Below are positions 8,841 to 18,328 of a DNA stretch of 64,000 bases, piece after piece (the stretch's first letter is position 1; each line of letters begins with the position of its first letter). Under the pieces are notes generated by a model. It was not told the origin of the DNA, searched no databases, and saw only the letters and a list, made by a program, of their open reading frames with translations. Position numbers and translations under genes: made by a program. The stretch covers positions 4,898,001-4,962,000 of the forward strand of contig NZ_CP115483.1 of assembly GCF_027627455.1 (NCBI RefSeq). Direction: 5' to 3'. Source of the stretch: Sphingobacterium sp. SYP-B4668 (GTDB lineage: Bacteria; Bacteroidota; Bacteroidia; Sphingobacteriales; Sphingobacteriaceae).

Positions 8841-10643
8841 ATGAAAAAAATACTATTCATATGCCTAGTCATGTCCAATATGGCATATGCACAAATCAAT
8901 ACCACCGATATTTTTAAAAATGTCAATCTGACAGCACTACGAAAAAACGTGACATCAGAAGATATAAGTGGGATACAAAATCCTATATTCAAACGCGTAG
9001 CCCAACAACTTTACAACAAAGAATACCCCTTAGCACAACGTTATCGTAGTTATGCACAATACCTCTCTCCCAAAGTCTTGGCATCCCAGCTCAAGACAAG
9101 CCCATATTCACAGTATGAAAATCCAACCGGAATCTATTTTAACACTGGAGACTCCGCCGTCATTTGGGTTGGAAAGACACATGGAGCCACACCTTCCCTA
9201 CGTGTGACGAATTGGGACAACGAAAAGTTTGCACAAAAGGACTACCCCTTAAAAGAAGGCTACAATACCTTCAAAATTGAAAATCAAGGAAATGCATATA
9301 TCTACAATTATACAGACGGCAACGTTAGCAAAAAAAAGCTTGACATCCATATCTTAACTGGTCAGCTTAATGAGATATTTGATATTAGTAAACATACCAA
9401 TGAAGATTGGAAAAAAATATTAGATAATGCTTCCGGTCCCGTCATCGACATTGTAGGCAAACAAGTGCATTTAGCTTATGCAGTTTCATCATTAAGGGTC
9501 CACGCACCAGACCAAGGAGTTGAACTTATACAGCTCTATGATTCTATTGTCGGCATCCAACATCAAATCATGGGCTTGAAGCAAACAAAGCGCATCCCGA
9601 AAAACAGAATGTTTGGAAGAGTCATCTGGAAAGGATTCATGCATGCAGATGGCATTGGAGCCGCTTTTCATGACAACACCATGAAGGATATCGCCAGTGT
9701 AACCAATCTTCGCAAAAATTCTTGGGGAGTAGCGCATGAATTTGGTCATGTCAACCAGGTACGTCCCAATATGAAGTGGGTCGGTACCACCGAAGTAACT
9801 AACAACATTTACTCCGTATGGACACAATACATATACAACACTGCAACACCTAAATTAGAACGCGAAAAATTAAAAGACTATGATGAACCCACTGTAGGTG
9901 GGCGTATCACGGCTTACATGGAGTCTGCATTTATCCATCGTCAACCTTGGCTGACACAAGCTGGACCTGACCGATGGGATAGAGAACGTCCGCGCGATTG
10001 GGGTGGAGACCACTTTGTCAAATTGGTACCGCTATGGCAGCTCCAACTGTATTTCGCTGTTGCTGGTAAGGGCAATTCCTGGGGCAATTCCAATTTTTAT
10101 GGAGATATTTTCACAAAAGCGATAGATGCTCCCCAAACCGAAGGCAAATCAGATGCCTACTACCAATTGGAATTCATCAAAAATGCTTGTGATGCCACTA
10201 AACTTGACCTATCTGATTTCTTCGAAAAATCAGGTATGTTAACGCCGATCGACCTATGGGTTGATGATTACATCTGTGCACAGATGACCATTACCAATGA
10301 AGACATCTTAGCTATTAAAAAATATACATCAAAATATCCCAAACCTTCCACACCAGTCCTACATTACATCACCGCCAATAGTGTCAAGGCCTATCAAAAT
10401 AAACTGGAAGTCATGGGGGTTACGGGAAAAGGATACTCAAAAGAAGACAAGAAGCTACTGATAGACAACAACAAGTGGCAAAATGCTGTCGCCTATGAGA
10501 CCTATATTGGAGACAGATTAGTTAAAGTCACATTTGTGGGGGCCGGATCTGCAGATGCCTCAACGACGACAGTACGCACTCCAGAAGGAACAACTAGTAT
10601 CAAAGCTGTAAGTTGGGATGGAAAACGGATAGACGTCCTATAA
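8841..10643 (+). CDS. Secreted M60-family (enhancin/mucinase-like) metallopeptidase
   Basis: An N-terminal signal peptide (MKKILFICLVMSNMAYAQ) sends this 600-residue protein out of the cytoplasm. A beta-rich N-terminal region includes ENPTGIYFNTGDSAVIWVG, typical of the M60-like N domain. It is followed by the zinc-peptidase core with HEFGH (H299, E300, H303) and a downstream Glu in the WVGTTEVTNN stretch that can be the third ligand. M60 enzymes cleave O-glycosylated proteins such as mucins. It is monocistronic, with its own -7 box and a terminator after it. There is no lipobox, so it is periplasmic or exported beyond. Confidence 0.85.
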   Translation: MKKILFICLVMSNMAYAQINTTDIFKNVNLTALRKNVTSEDISGIQNPIFKRVAQQLYNKEYPLAQRYRSYAQYLSPKVLASQLKTSPYSQYENPTGIYFNTGDSAVIWVGKTHGATPSLRVTNWDNEKFAQKDYPLKEGYNTFKIENQGNAYIYNYTDGNVSKKKLDIHILTGQLNEIFDISKHTNEDWKKILDNASGPVIDIVGKQVHLAYAVSSLRVHAPDQGVELIQLYDSIVGIQHQIMGLKQTKRIPKNRMFGRVIWKGFMHADGIGAAFHDNTMKDIASVTNLRKNSWGVAHEFGHVNQVRPNMKWVGTTEVTNNIYSVWTQYIYNTATPKLEREKLKDYDEPTVGGRITAYMESAFIHRQPWLTQAGPDRWDRERPRDWGGDHFVKLVPLWQLQLYFAVAGKGNSWGNSNFYGDIFTKAIDAPQTEGKSDAYYQLEFIKNACDATKLDLSDFFEKSGMLTPIDLWVDDYICAQMTITNEDILAIKKYTSKYPKPSTPVLHYITANSVKAYQNKLEVMGVTGKGYSKEDKKLLIDNNKWQNAVAYETYIGDRLVKVTFVGAGSADASTTTVRTPEGTTSIKAVSWDGKRIDVL

Positions 10644-10651
10644 CAGGAAAA

Positions 10652-10687
10652 AAAATAAGGCACCTGGTCTATCAAGTGCCTTATTTT
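10652..10687. terminator. Bidirectional terminator
   Basis: AAAATAAGGCAC pairs with GTGCCTTATTTT (12 bp, 12-base loop). On the minus strand it is followed by eight Ts. It overlaps the stop codon of the minus-strand gene ending at 10681. Confidence 0.8.
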
Positions 10688-11082
10688 AATTTAGCATCTA
10701 TCGTCGCTAGATAACCATAATCTTCAAAAGCAAAGCTCGATGTTTGCTTTATGACATAATCCAATATTAGTCTCGCCTTCATCAACAAATTCTGCTGTTC
10801 AGAAAGCTGTCCACTATGCAACCCATCTTGCATCATAACCAATCCCAACGGGCGAAGCTGCTCGACCTCTAGATCTGTTCGGATATAGGCCATTAGGTCC
10901 TCGTCCGAAAGCCCTAAGAAGAAACTCCTATCTTTCCCAAAAAAGTCAATATATCCTTGATTAAAGAAATCCGTGTCCTCCACTTCTTCAAATGCACTAT
11001 ATCGATCTGTAATCAACCGTAGATATTTTCCGATCTCGTTCATCCAGTTCATCAATGTGTCTTTCTCAAATCTTATTCCCAT
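10681..11082 (-). CDS. Unknown protein in the proline operon
   Basis: 133 residues, acidic and mostly helical by inspection, with no signal peptide or membrane segment. Features include FEKDTLMNWMNEIGKYLRLI near the start and a central FFGKDRSFFLGLSDEDLMAYIR. I do not recognise the family. It begins 11 bases after proA on the same strand and ends in a terminator, so it is co-transcribed with proB-proA. The link to proline or stress metabolism is inferred from position only. An internal ATG ten codons downstream is a possible alternative start. Confidence 0.7.
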   Translation of the reverse strand: MGIRFEKDTLMNWMNEIGKYLRLITDRYSAFEEVEDTDFFNQGYIDFFGKDRSFFLGLSDEDLMAYIRTDLEVEQLRPLGLVMMQDGLHSGQLSEQQNLLMKARLILDYVIKQTSSFAFEDYGYLATIDAKLK

Positions 11083-11093
11083 CGTGTTTCTAT

Positions 11094-12341
11094 TTATCTG
11101 GTTTGCCCGTCACCTATTACAAACCATTTCTCCGTGACCAATTTCTCCAATGCGAAAGGTCCTCTTGCGTGCAATTTCTGCGTGGAAATTCCAATCTCTG
11201 CCCCTAAGCCAAACTCTCCACCATCCGTAAAGCGTGTTGATGCATTTGCATACACTGCTGCTGCATCCACCTCTTGCATAAATTGCTTTATACTAGACTG
11301 CCGCTGTGAAACAATACACTCCGAATGCTTGGATGAATATTTAGCAATGTGCTCCAATGCTTCATCTAGACCATCCAATATTTTAACCGAACATTTCAAA
11401 TCTAAAAATTCCCTACCAAAATCCAAGTCGTTAGCCTGTTGTAAATATCCATATCCCCCTCGCTCCAATATCTCATACGCTTCCTTATCTGCAAAAATCT
11501 CCACACCAGCTTCCGTAAAAGCAGGCATTAATTTAGTCAATAGAGCCTCCGCAATATTGCGATCTACCAATACCGTATCCAAGGCATTACAGACTGAAGG
11601 TCTACTGATTTTCGCATTCGCGACAATCGCCGCTGCTTTATCCAAATCTGCCGTCGTCTCTACATAAGTGTGGCACACCCCCGCCCCAGTTTCGATGACA
11701 GGCACCTTCGCATGACTACGCACAAATTCGATTAATGACTGTGATCCCCTAGGGATAATGATATCAATATAATTCGTGGCTTCCAGCAATTCAGTTACAA
11801 ATGCACGGTCAGTAGGCAATAATTGGACTACATCAGGATTCACACCACTATTTTGCAACACCTGCCGAATCAAATCAACCAATACCCTATTGGTGTGCCA
11901 AGCATCGGTTCCACCCCGCAACACACATACATTACCGGAGCGTATACACAGAGAGGCCACATCAATAGTAACATTCGGCCGAGATTCATAGATTACGCCC
12001 ACCACACCTAGCGGAACTGTTTTCTTTTCAATCAACAATCCATTATCCAATACTTTGGAAGAAAGCACCTGTTCAGTAGGATCTTCCAGTTTAGCAACAG
12101 CCATTAAGCTGGCACGGAGATCATGAATGCGATCAACAGTTAGTACCAAACGATCTCGTTTAGGATCATTTACATCCAGTTGAGTCACATCTAATTCATT
12201 AGCCTGCAATATTTCAGCAATATGCTCACCGAGCGAATCGGCCAATCGGATTAACATTCCCGATCGTTCTTGATTTTCTAACCGTTGAATGTCGCGGGTT
12301 GCCGCCTTTGCGGCCATCAGTTGGTTTTCTATACTTTTCAC
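11094..12341 (-). CDS. proA: Gamma-glutamyl phosphate reductase
   Basis: Second step of proline synthesis: reduces gamma-glutamyl phosphate to glutamate-5-semialdehyde with NADPH. ALDH-like fold with YESRPNVTIDVASLC, the catalytic cysteine in RPSVCNALDTVL, IETGAGVCHTYV, and the C-terminal GLGAEIGISTQKLHARGP. ATGs at 12368 and 12362 lie inside proB and encode residues that look like out-of-frame proB tail. The GTG at 12341, one base after the proB stop, gives VKSIENQLMAAKAATRD, which matches normal ProA N termini. I chose it; translation would be coupled to proB. Confidence 0.93.
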   Translation of the reverse strand: MKSIENQLMAAKAATRDIQRLENQERSGMLIRLADSLGEHIAEILQANELDVTQLDVNDPKRDRLVLTVDRIHDLRASLMAVAKLEDPTEQVLSSKVLDNGLLIEKKTVPLGVVGVIYESRPNVTIDVASLCIRSGNVCVLRGGTDAWHTNRVLVDLIRQVLQNSGVNPDVVQLLPTDRAFVTELLEATNYIDIIIPRGSQSLIEFVRSHAKVPVIETGAGVCHTYVETTADLDKAAAIVANAKISRPSVCNALDTVLVDRNIAEALLTKLMPAFTEAGVEIFADKEAYEILERGGYGYLQQANDLDFGREFLDLKCSVKILDGLDEALEHIAKYSSKHSECIVSQRQSSIKQFMQEVDAAAVYANASTRFTDGGEFGLGAEIGISTQKLHARGPFALEKLVTEKWFVIGDGQTR

Positions 12342-12342
12342 G

Positions 12343-13377
12343 TTACAACAGTACAATATCATTGGCATTCGCCAGTTCTACATTCTTTTTACTTTTCATA
12401 TCCGTCAATGAAGAAGCATCCACACGAGCCTTCCCAACCCCTATTTTCACGCCGTCTTCATCCGAAATATGAAAAACTTCCCCTGCTTCAAAGCCCTGCA
12501 CAATCTCCTTTACACCCACGGCTAGAAGACTCTTTCTTTTTTGGAGCGCCTCTACAGCCCCCTTATCAATCGTCACTTCCCCCTTTATCAAACTCCCACT
12601 CGCAATCCACTTATTACGCGACGAGACCTTGCTCGCTTGAGGAAGGCACACCGTACCCGTTTCCCCCTTCACCGCTTTTAATAATCCATTTTCCGTCTGC
12701 ATACTAAAGATGACCGCCTTAATACCTAATTGGCTAGCCAGTCGAGCAAAGTTCAGCTTAGAGGTCATTCCTCCAAGGCCTACTGCCGATTTCTCCGTCC
12801 GCGCCAAAGAAAGCGCATCCTTATCAACGACTTTTATTTCGGGAATAACCTTGCCCTCACCATCCAACACACCAGGCACCGAAGTACTAAACAAAATCTG
12901 TTCTGCTCCAAACCCTACTGCTATCAACGTTGCCAGTTCGTCATTGTCCGAGAACTTCAACTCTTTGTTGCTGACCACATCGTTCTCATTTGCTATCGGA
13001 ATGATATTATTCTTCCATAACTCTTCATACGTACTCTTCAATTGTAAAAATTGATTCCGATTCGCGAAATGCTGCCGTTCACAGAGACTCTGGGCAAGCC
13101 CAATCTTAAACGGTTTAAAATACGTACTGTATTTCCGAACCAAAAGTGGATTACCAATCGCAGCGGCAGCTTTACGCTCAGACAAAGTCCCAGCATACTT
13201 AGGCAAAAATCTTTTTCCTGCAGCCACCGCCCCAGAAGACACAATCACAATATTATATCTCTGTTGCAATTCCGCGGCTTGCCTTGCTATTTCCAAAACA
13301 ATCCGCTCATCTATTTCGCCTTCTTTTGTAGTAATGGCTGCCGAACCGAACTTAACAACCAATATCGGTTTTCTCAT
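12343..13377 (-). CDS. proB: Glutamate 5-kinase
   Basis: First step of proline synthesis: phosphorylates glutamate with ATP. The amino-acid-kinase domain (about 1-250) starts VVKFGSAAIT and contains IVSSGAVAAGK, the substrate loop NENDVVS, and VGLGGMTSKL. Residues about 260-344 form a PUA-like domain with DEDGVKIGVGKA. Its 344 residues are slightly shorter than the 367 of E. coli, but both domains appear complete. It leads the proB-proA-unknown operon; a TAAATTTA box about 35 bases upstream is only a weak promoter candidate. Confidence 0.95.
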   Translation of the reverse strand: MRKPILVVKFGSAAITTKEGEIDERIVLEIARQAAELQQRYNIVIVSSGAVAAGKRFLPKYAGTLSERKAAAAIGNPLLVRKYSTYFKPFKIGLAQSLCERQHFANRNQFLQLKSTYEELWKNNIIPIANENDVVSNKELKFSDNDELATLIAVGFGAEQILFSTSVPGVLDGEGKVIPEIKVVDKDALSLARTEKSAVGLGGMTSKLNFARLASQLGIKAVIFSMQTENGLLKAVKGETGTVCLPQASKVSSRNKWIASGSLIKGEVTIDKGAVEALQKRKSLLAVGVKEIVQGFEAGEVFHISDEDGVKIGVGKARVDASSLTDMKSKKNVELANANDIVLL

Positions 13378-13483
13378 CTTTACCTAACTCCCTTAATTAT
13401 TGAGGTGATTAAAAAGCTAAATTTAAGAACTTGAGCTTACAATACAAGCAAAATCGGTAAAAGAATAAATAATATTCGTTTAA

Positions 13484-14929
13484 TCAAAAAGGCTGCTCCA
13501 CGCTCCCTCCCCATGCCTCGTCCAGATTAATGACAAACTTACCATCCGTATGTATACCATCTAGCAGATTCCCCTTAAACGTCAGTTGAACATTATTTTT
13601 GATAGCCGAACTGACCGAAAACTCTCGCAGCACCTTTTTATCTCGATCGTATGCCCGAATAAGGTAAGCCACATCTCGTACGTTATCCAAATCACCTAAA
13701 AATTGGTTAAATTGGATAAATCGATTATCCGGTCCAAATGTCGTAGGCATCGAAACTTTGGTCGCATCTGTCAAAGTCGAAAATACCCGATTACCAAATG
13801 GCACATAATAGGGAAGGATATGTTCTTGAACAATCTCTATATTAGCCACTTTCGTGAGATCCATTACATCTGTAAATTCAAATCTAATCTCTGAATAGTA
13901 GCGTCGTAATGTAATAGGTACATGCTGGTCCCCATCAATATCCAACCCTATGATTACCCCTCCATATACATTGTTTTCAAAGTTTTCAAAAGAATTGTAA
14001 ATATAAAAATCATCTATTGTTTTAATCGTCTTGGGCAATATCAAGGCTTTTGTAGATTGGTTCAGCACAAAAGAAGCCAGGTAACGTCCCGAACTCAATG
14101 CTACGGGCAATTCCACTTGTGTACTCCCTGACACAACTTCCGCCTCGCCAGACGCCACAAGCCCCCCATCATTTTGGTTGAATATGTAGTAGTGTAACTT
14201 TCGAATCGCAGGCACCCCTTCCTCGATATGCCCATCATATTCCCCTTGTATGCTAAAATTATCTATTTTGAAGGTTCCAGTAGTCGGATTTGAAGCATTT
14301 TTCAATATAAATTTAAACACCAGCTTTTGCACATTTCCAGACAAATCAATAGCTGACAAATCTTGGATTACATCTCCCCATGACGTGCTCTTGACATCAC
14401 TGAAGTCAAAATTCAGGAGGAGAGGAAGGTAAGTTGCCCCATCATCTTTCGAGTAAGACAAATCCAACTTTTTCGGTCCTGTATCCGAGCCTGAAATATG
14501 AAAAGCCAATTCTCCTAGTGACTTGACATCCTTGATGGAAATGCCAAGTGTGAATTCGGAAATACCCCTTACAGAGAGCGCCTTTCCGGCTTCATATGGT
14601 TTAAAGGCTTTCCCCGCCACATAACTAATTCGATCTGTCTGGATATTCCAAACGACCGAAGATTTATCGATTGCTAGGTCTGGATGTAATGATTCTTGAT
14701 TGAATGACCAATGATATAGCACTTTACCCGATACCTCAGCCAGCATATGAGCACCCTTCACATCATTAGACGGAAGAGGAGTGACTGAAGCATTGAAACC
14801 GTCTACTTGAAATCTAATTTGATGCTCGCCAATTAATTCAGGATCGGGAATTGATTTCCCACAAGAGTAAAATAATCCCGATACAATTAGCAGGATAGCA
14901 TAGAAGTTCTTTTTCGCGTTCGTTCTCAT
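13484..14929 (-). CDS. Lipoprotein of unknown function (beta-rich)
   Basis: 481 residues with a lipoprotein signal ending GLFYSC (lipobox Cys23). The N-terminal half contains a cleaved-adhesin or choice-of-anchor type beta-sandwich pattern (FSDVKSTSWGDVIQDLSAID, then GTFKIDNFSIQGEYDG). The C-terminal half has LPVALSSGRYLASFVLNQ and FEFTDVMDLTKV, faintly like Bacteroidota fimbrillin-associated (FimB/Mfa2) lipoproteins. That likeness is weak and I do not assign it. It is probably on the outer membrane surface. It is monocistronic on the minus strand between proB and uvrB. Confidence 0.7.
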   Translation of the reverse strand: MRTNAKKNFYAILLIVSGLFYSCGKSIPDPELIGEHQIRFQVDGFNASVTPLPSNDVKGAHMLAEVSGKVLYHWSFNQESLHPDLAIDKSSVVWNIQTDRISYVAGKAFKPYEAGKALSVRGISEFTLGISIKDVKSLGELAFHISGSDTGPKKLDLSYSKDDGATYLPLLLNFDFSDVKSTSWGDVIQDLSAIDLSGNVQKLVFKFILKNASNPTTGTFKIDNFSIQGEYDGHIEEGVPAIRKLHYYIFNQNDGGLVASGEAEVVSGSTQVELPVALSSGRYLASFVLNQSTKALILPKTIKTIDDFYIYNSFENFENNVYGGVIIGLDIDGDQHVPITLRRYYSEIRFEFTDVMDLTKVANIEIVQEHILPYYVPFGNRVFSTLTDATKVSMPTTFGPDNRFIQFNQFLGDLDNVRDVAYLIRAYDRDKKVLREFSVSSAIKNNVQLTFKGNLLDGIHTDGKFVINLDEAWGGSVEQPF

Positions 14930-15184
14930 AATATATGATTGATAAAAGATTAAACTTACAGCTCATGCAATCCGTACCTTCTACCTCTTTAGGCAAAAAA
15001 TCGCATGACAATACAGCCCCGCAATTCCAGGGTTCTAAATCTCACTCATACCAAGAAAAAAAATCGTCGGCTATAAAAGATAATCCGTCATTGGGAATAA
15101 ATACCATACACGGTCATTTAAGTATTGGCAAAAACACTTAAATATAAAAACAATTTACTTAAATATCAAATATTTAAACCAATA

Positions 15185-17215
15185 TTAACCAAATCTCTCC
15201 TCATAGATTTTTTCTAAAGAGAACATTTCATCCCTCAACTTGGCAGCCTCTAGGAAGTCCATCTCTTTTGCAGCCTTTTCCATACTCTTGCGCGTAACTT
15301 CAATAGCCTTTTTAATATCCTTTTCACTCAAATACTGCATCACTGGGTCTGCTGCAATAACTTCTGTCGGATCAGGTTCGACATATATTTTAGGTTCCAT
15401 TCCATTAAAATCAGCAACTGATGTCTGTCCCATGATTTCCTCCCTGGTTTTGCCCACGGTCCTCGGTGTGATGTTATGCTCCTCATTATACCTCATCTGC
15501 TTCTCACGCCTCCGGTTCGTTTCATCAATAGTCACCCGCATGCTATCAGTCATCTTATCCGCGTACATAATAACCTTTCCCTTATCGTTTCTCGCTGCTC
15601 GCCCAATCGTTTGTATCAACGACCTCTCCGAACGTAAGAAACCTTCCTTATCTGCATCCAAAATTGCAACCAATGTCACCTCAGGCAGATCCAATCCCTC
15701 TCGTAACAGATTCACTCCCACCAGCACATCAAACTCTCCAAGCCGTAGTCCTCTCAAAATCTCTACACGCTCCAAAGTCTTTACCTCCGAATGGATATAG
15801 CGTACTTTCACATTGAGTCGAGTCATATATTTGGTAAGCTCCTCTGCCATGCGCTTGGTCAATGTAGTCGCCAATACACGCCCCCCCTCTTTAATCGCTT
15901 TATCCACAGCTTCCAGAAAATCATCTACCTGATTAATGGCCGGACGAATCTCTATAATAGGATCCAACAGTCCCGTAGGTCTTATGACTTGCTCAACCAC
16001 CACACCTTCTGTCTGCTGCAATTCATAATCTCCAGGCGTTGCCGATACATATATAGTTTGATTAGTCAAAGATTCAAATTCTGAAAAATTAAGTGGTCTA
16101 TTGTCCATCGCTGCAGGCAGTCTGAATCCGTGCTCTACTAGCGAAACCTTCCGCGACCGATCACCGCCATACATAGCCCGTAACTGAGGGATAGTCACGT
16201 GGCTCTCATCAATCACAAGAAGATAATCCTCGGGAAAATAATCCAACAGTGTAAACGGTCGCATACCAGGCTCACGACCATCGAAAAATCGAGAATAATT
16301 TTCAATTCCCGAGCAATAGCCAAGTTCACGCATCATCTCCAGGTCATAGTTGACACGCTCTTCCAAACGTTTAGCTTCCAACATCCTCCCTTCCTCTTCC
16401 AACTGCGTCTTACGTTGCATCAACTCATCCTGGATCGCCCAAATAGAAGAGGTAAATTTTTCCTTCGGTGTTACAAAGAGATTTGCAGGAAATAGGGCTA
16501 AATCCTCCATCTTATTAATCGTCTTTCCAGAAACGGGATCGATTTCACTCAATTCATCGACCTCATCTCCAAAAAAAGATACCCGTATGGCATAGTCCAG
16601 ATAAGCGGGATAAATATCCACTGTATCGCCTTTAACACGAAAAGTCCCCCTTTTAAACTCGGTTGTAGTCCTCGAATACAAGATCTCTACCAAACGATGT
16701 AAAAATGCATTCCGACTTATAGTTGTGCCCACCGCAAAACGAAAAATAGACCTTGAGAAATCCTCGGGGTTACCCATACCATAGATACACGATACCGATG
16801 AAACAACCACAATATCCCTTCGCCCCGACATCAACGAAGACGTCGTCGCCAACCGCAACTTCTCGATTTCTTCGTTAATCGCTAAATCCTTTTCGATGTA
16901 GGTATTGGAAGACGCGATAAAAGCTTCCGGTTGATAGTAATCGTAGTAAGACACAAAATAATTGACAGAATTTTCAGGAAAAAACTGTTTAAACTCCCCG
17001 TATAGCTGAGCGGCCAATGTCTTATTATGACTAAGTATCAGCGCAGGTCGTTGCGTTTCTTGAATCACATTCGCAATCGTAAATGTCTTACCAGACCCTG
17101 TAACCCCCAAAAGTGTTTGATAAGTCTCTCCTTCATTTACCCCTGCAACTAGTTCTTTAATCGCTTGTGGCTGATCGCCAGTAGGACGGTATTCGGACGT
17201 GAGTTTAAATTTCAT
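15185..17215 (-). CDS. uvrB: Excinuclease ABC subunit B
   Basis: Damage-verification helicase of nucleotide excision repair; takes over from UvrA and recruits UvrC. The Walker A GVTGSGKT is at residues 37-44. The beta-hairpin region SYYDYYQPEAFI, helicase motif VIDESH, GVNLLREGLDLPEV and QTIGRAARN follow in order, with the UVR (UvrC-binding) segment at the C-terminal about 35 residues. The frame extends to 17305, but the ATG at 17215 (MKFKLTSEYRPTGDQP) is the family start and lies 15 bases after the predicted transcription start. Length 676 residues. Confidence 0.97.
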   Translation of the reverse strand: MKFKLTSEYRPTGDQPQAIKELVAGVNEGETYQTLLGVTGSGKTFTIANVIQETQRPALILSHNKTLAAQLYGEFKQFFPENSVNYFVSYYDYYQPEAFIASSNTYIEKDLAINEEIEKLRLATTSSLMSGRRDIVVVSSVSCIYGMGNPEDFSRSIFRFAVGTTISRNAFLHRLVEILYSRTTTEFKRGTFRVKGDTVDIYPAYLDYAIRVSFFGDEVDELSEIDPVSGKTINKMEDLALFPANLFVTPKEKFTSSIWAIQDELMQRKTQLEEEGRMLEAKRLEERVNYDLEMMRELGYCSGIENYSRFFDGREPGMRPFTLLDYFPEDYLLVIDESHVTIPQLRAMYGGDRSRKVSLVEHGFRLPAAMDNRPLNFSEFESLTNQTIYVSATPGDYELQQTEGVVVEQVIRPTGLLDPIIEIRPAINQVDDFLEAVDKAIKEGGRVLATTLTKRMAEELTKYMTRLNVKVRYIHSEVKTLERVEILRGLRLGEFDVLVGVNLLREGLDLPEVTLVAILDADKEGFLRSERSLIQTIGRAARNDKGKVIMYADKMTDSMRVTIDETNRRREKQMRYNEEHNITPRTVGKTREEIMGQTSVADFNGMEPKIYVEPDPTEVIAADPVMQYLSEKDIKKAIEVTRKSMEKAAKEMDFLEAAKLRDEMFSLEKIYEERFG

Positions 17216-17236
17216 GTAGCACCCTTCAATAAAGTA

Positions 17237-17268
17237 TAAACTTAGATAAAATGCTTTGCATTCACAAA
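17237..17268 (-). promoter_or_regulatory. uvrB promoter with internal inverted repeat (26-base sequence shared with the sigma gene)
   Basis: On the minus strand TTTG (17268-17265), a 20-base spacer and TAAGTTTA (17244-17237) fit the Bacteroidota promoter. The spacer holds AATGC-AAA-GCATT. Bases 17238-17263 are identical to 40783-40808 before the ECF sigma gene. The inferred transcript starts about 15 bases before the uvrB ATG. Confidence 0.7.
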
Positions 17269-17563
17269 CCGAGGGCTGCAAGCACACATCCCCCCATTGA
17301 CGCAAGACAGTCTAATTCTACCATAAAAAATTAGTCCCGCTACAGCTCGATAACAATAATACATAGTGCACATCGGAAAGGCAAGTAGATTCATTCCTCT
17401 TGACACTCTCTGGTATCATAATCGCAATCAAACTAGGGTGCCATCTTAAAGTCGCCAAATCACAAAGTGTAAAAAATCCGATCTGCATAACAAGGTTCGT
17501 TCATACTGTTTCAAACAATTCTAGTATTTTTTACGTATATTAACTAGCAAACATCCAAACCGT
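17269..17563. other. Intergenic stretch between uvrB and upp
   Basis: The gap between these divergent genes contains the uvrB promoter at its left end. In the rest I see no open frame with coding character, RNA gene or convincing upp promoter. Confidence 0.5.
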
Positions 17564-18208
17564 ATGACAACGATCCTGACAAAACAAAATAGTATAGCCA
17601 ATCAATACATCTCCGAATTACGAGATGTCCATATTCAGCAAGACCGAATGCGATTCAGACGAAATCTGGAACGTATAGGAGAGATAATGGCCTACGAAAT
17701 AAGCAAAACATTAGAGTACAAACAAGTATCTGTCGAGACCCCATTGGGTATTGCCGAGACGCATCTTCCCATAGAACATCCCGTACTAGGCACTATCATC
17801 AGAGCAGGACTACCTTTTCATCAAGGGTTTCTTAACGTGTTCGACCGTTCCGACAATGCATTTGTAGCCGCATATAGACATACAAAAAAAAGTGGAGAAT
17901 TTGAGATTCACAAAAAATATGTCAACACACCCAATCTGGAAGACAAGATTGTCATTATTGCAGACCCCATGCTGGCGACTGGCCAAAGCTTAGTACTATG
18001 TTGTAAAGAGCTCTTGGCCGAGCACAACATCAAAGAACTCCACATTGCAGTAGTCATAGCGTCCGAAGAAGGCCTCAGACATGTCAAAGCATTCCTACCA
18101 GAAGCCATACTATGGGTGGGCGACGTAGACAATGAACTGACAAGTAAGGCATATATCGTTCCAGGACTAGGCGACGCCGGTGACCTTGCCTATGGAAACA
18201 AGGAATAA
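17564..18208 (+). CDS. upp: Uracil phosphoribosyltransferase
   Basis: Pyrimidine salvage: uracil plus PRPP gives UMP. The PRPP-binding loop DPMLATGQS is at residues 134-142, and the C-terminal uracil-binding region YIVPGLGDAGDLAYG is characteristic of Upp. RMRFRRNLERIGEIMAYEI near the N terminus and the 214-residue length also fit. It is a single gene, followed about 120 bases later by the YkuK-like gene in the same direction. Confidence 0.95.
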   Translation: MTTILTKQNSIANQYISELRDVHIQQDRMRFRRNLERIGEIMAYEISKTLEYKQVSVETPLGIAETHLPIEHPVLGTIIRAGLPFHQGFLNVFDRSDNAFVAAYRHTKKSGEFEIHKKYVNTPNLEDKIVIIADPMLATGQSLVLCCKELLAEHNIKELHIAVVIASEEGLRHVKAFLPEAILWVGDVDNELTSKAYIVPGLGDAGDLAYGNKE

Positions 18209-18328
18209 CCATTATATGTAATTAATTAACAATAATTTAGCACACAAAAATGCAAAAACACGATTTACAACAGTTACATTTATACTATCATACGGTACGT
18301 TCTTTTTCACCCTTAAAATTTTCACTTT

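Noticed and set aside
11134..13434. Open frames of 60-177 codons on the plus strand opposite proA and proB
   Set aside because: Shadows of strongly coding minus-strand genes; no promoter or family motif.
14935..15141. A 68-codon open frame between the unknown lipoprotein gene and uvrB
   Set aside because: No promoter, low-complexity polar composition, and it starts five bases from a divergent start codon; probably chance.
17216..17305. Longer uvrB frame starting at 17305
   Set aside because: The family start MKFKLTSEYRPTG is at 17215, and the promoter at 17237-17268 lies inside the extension.
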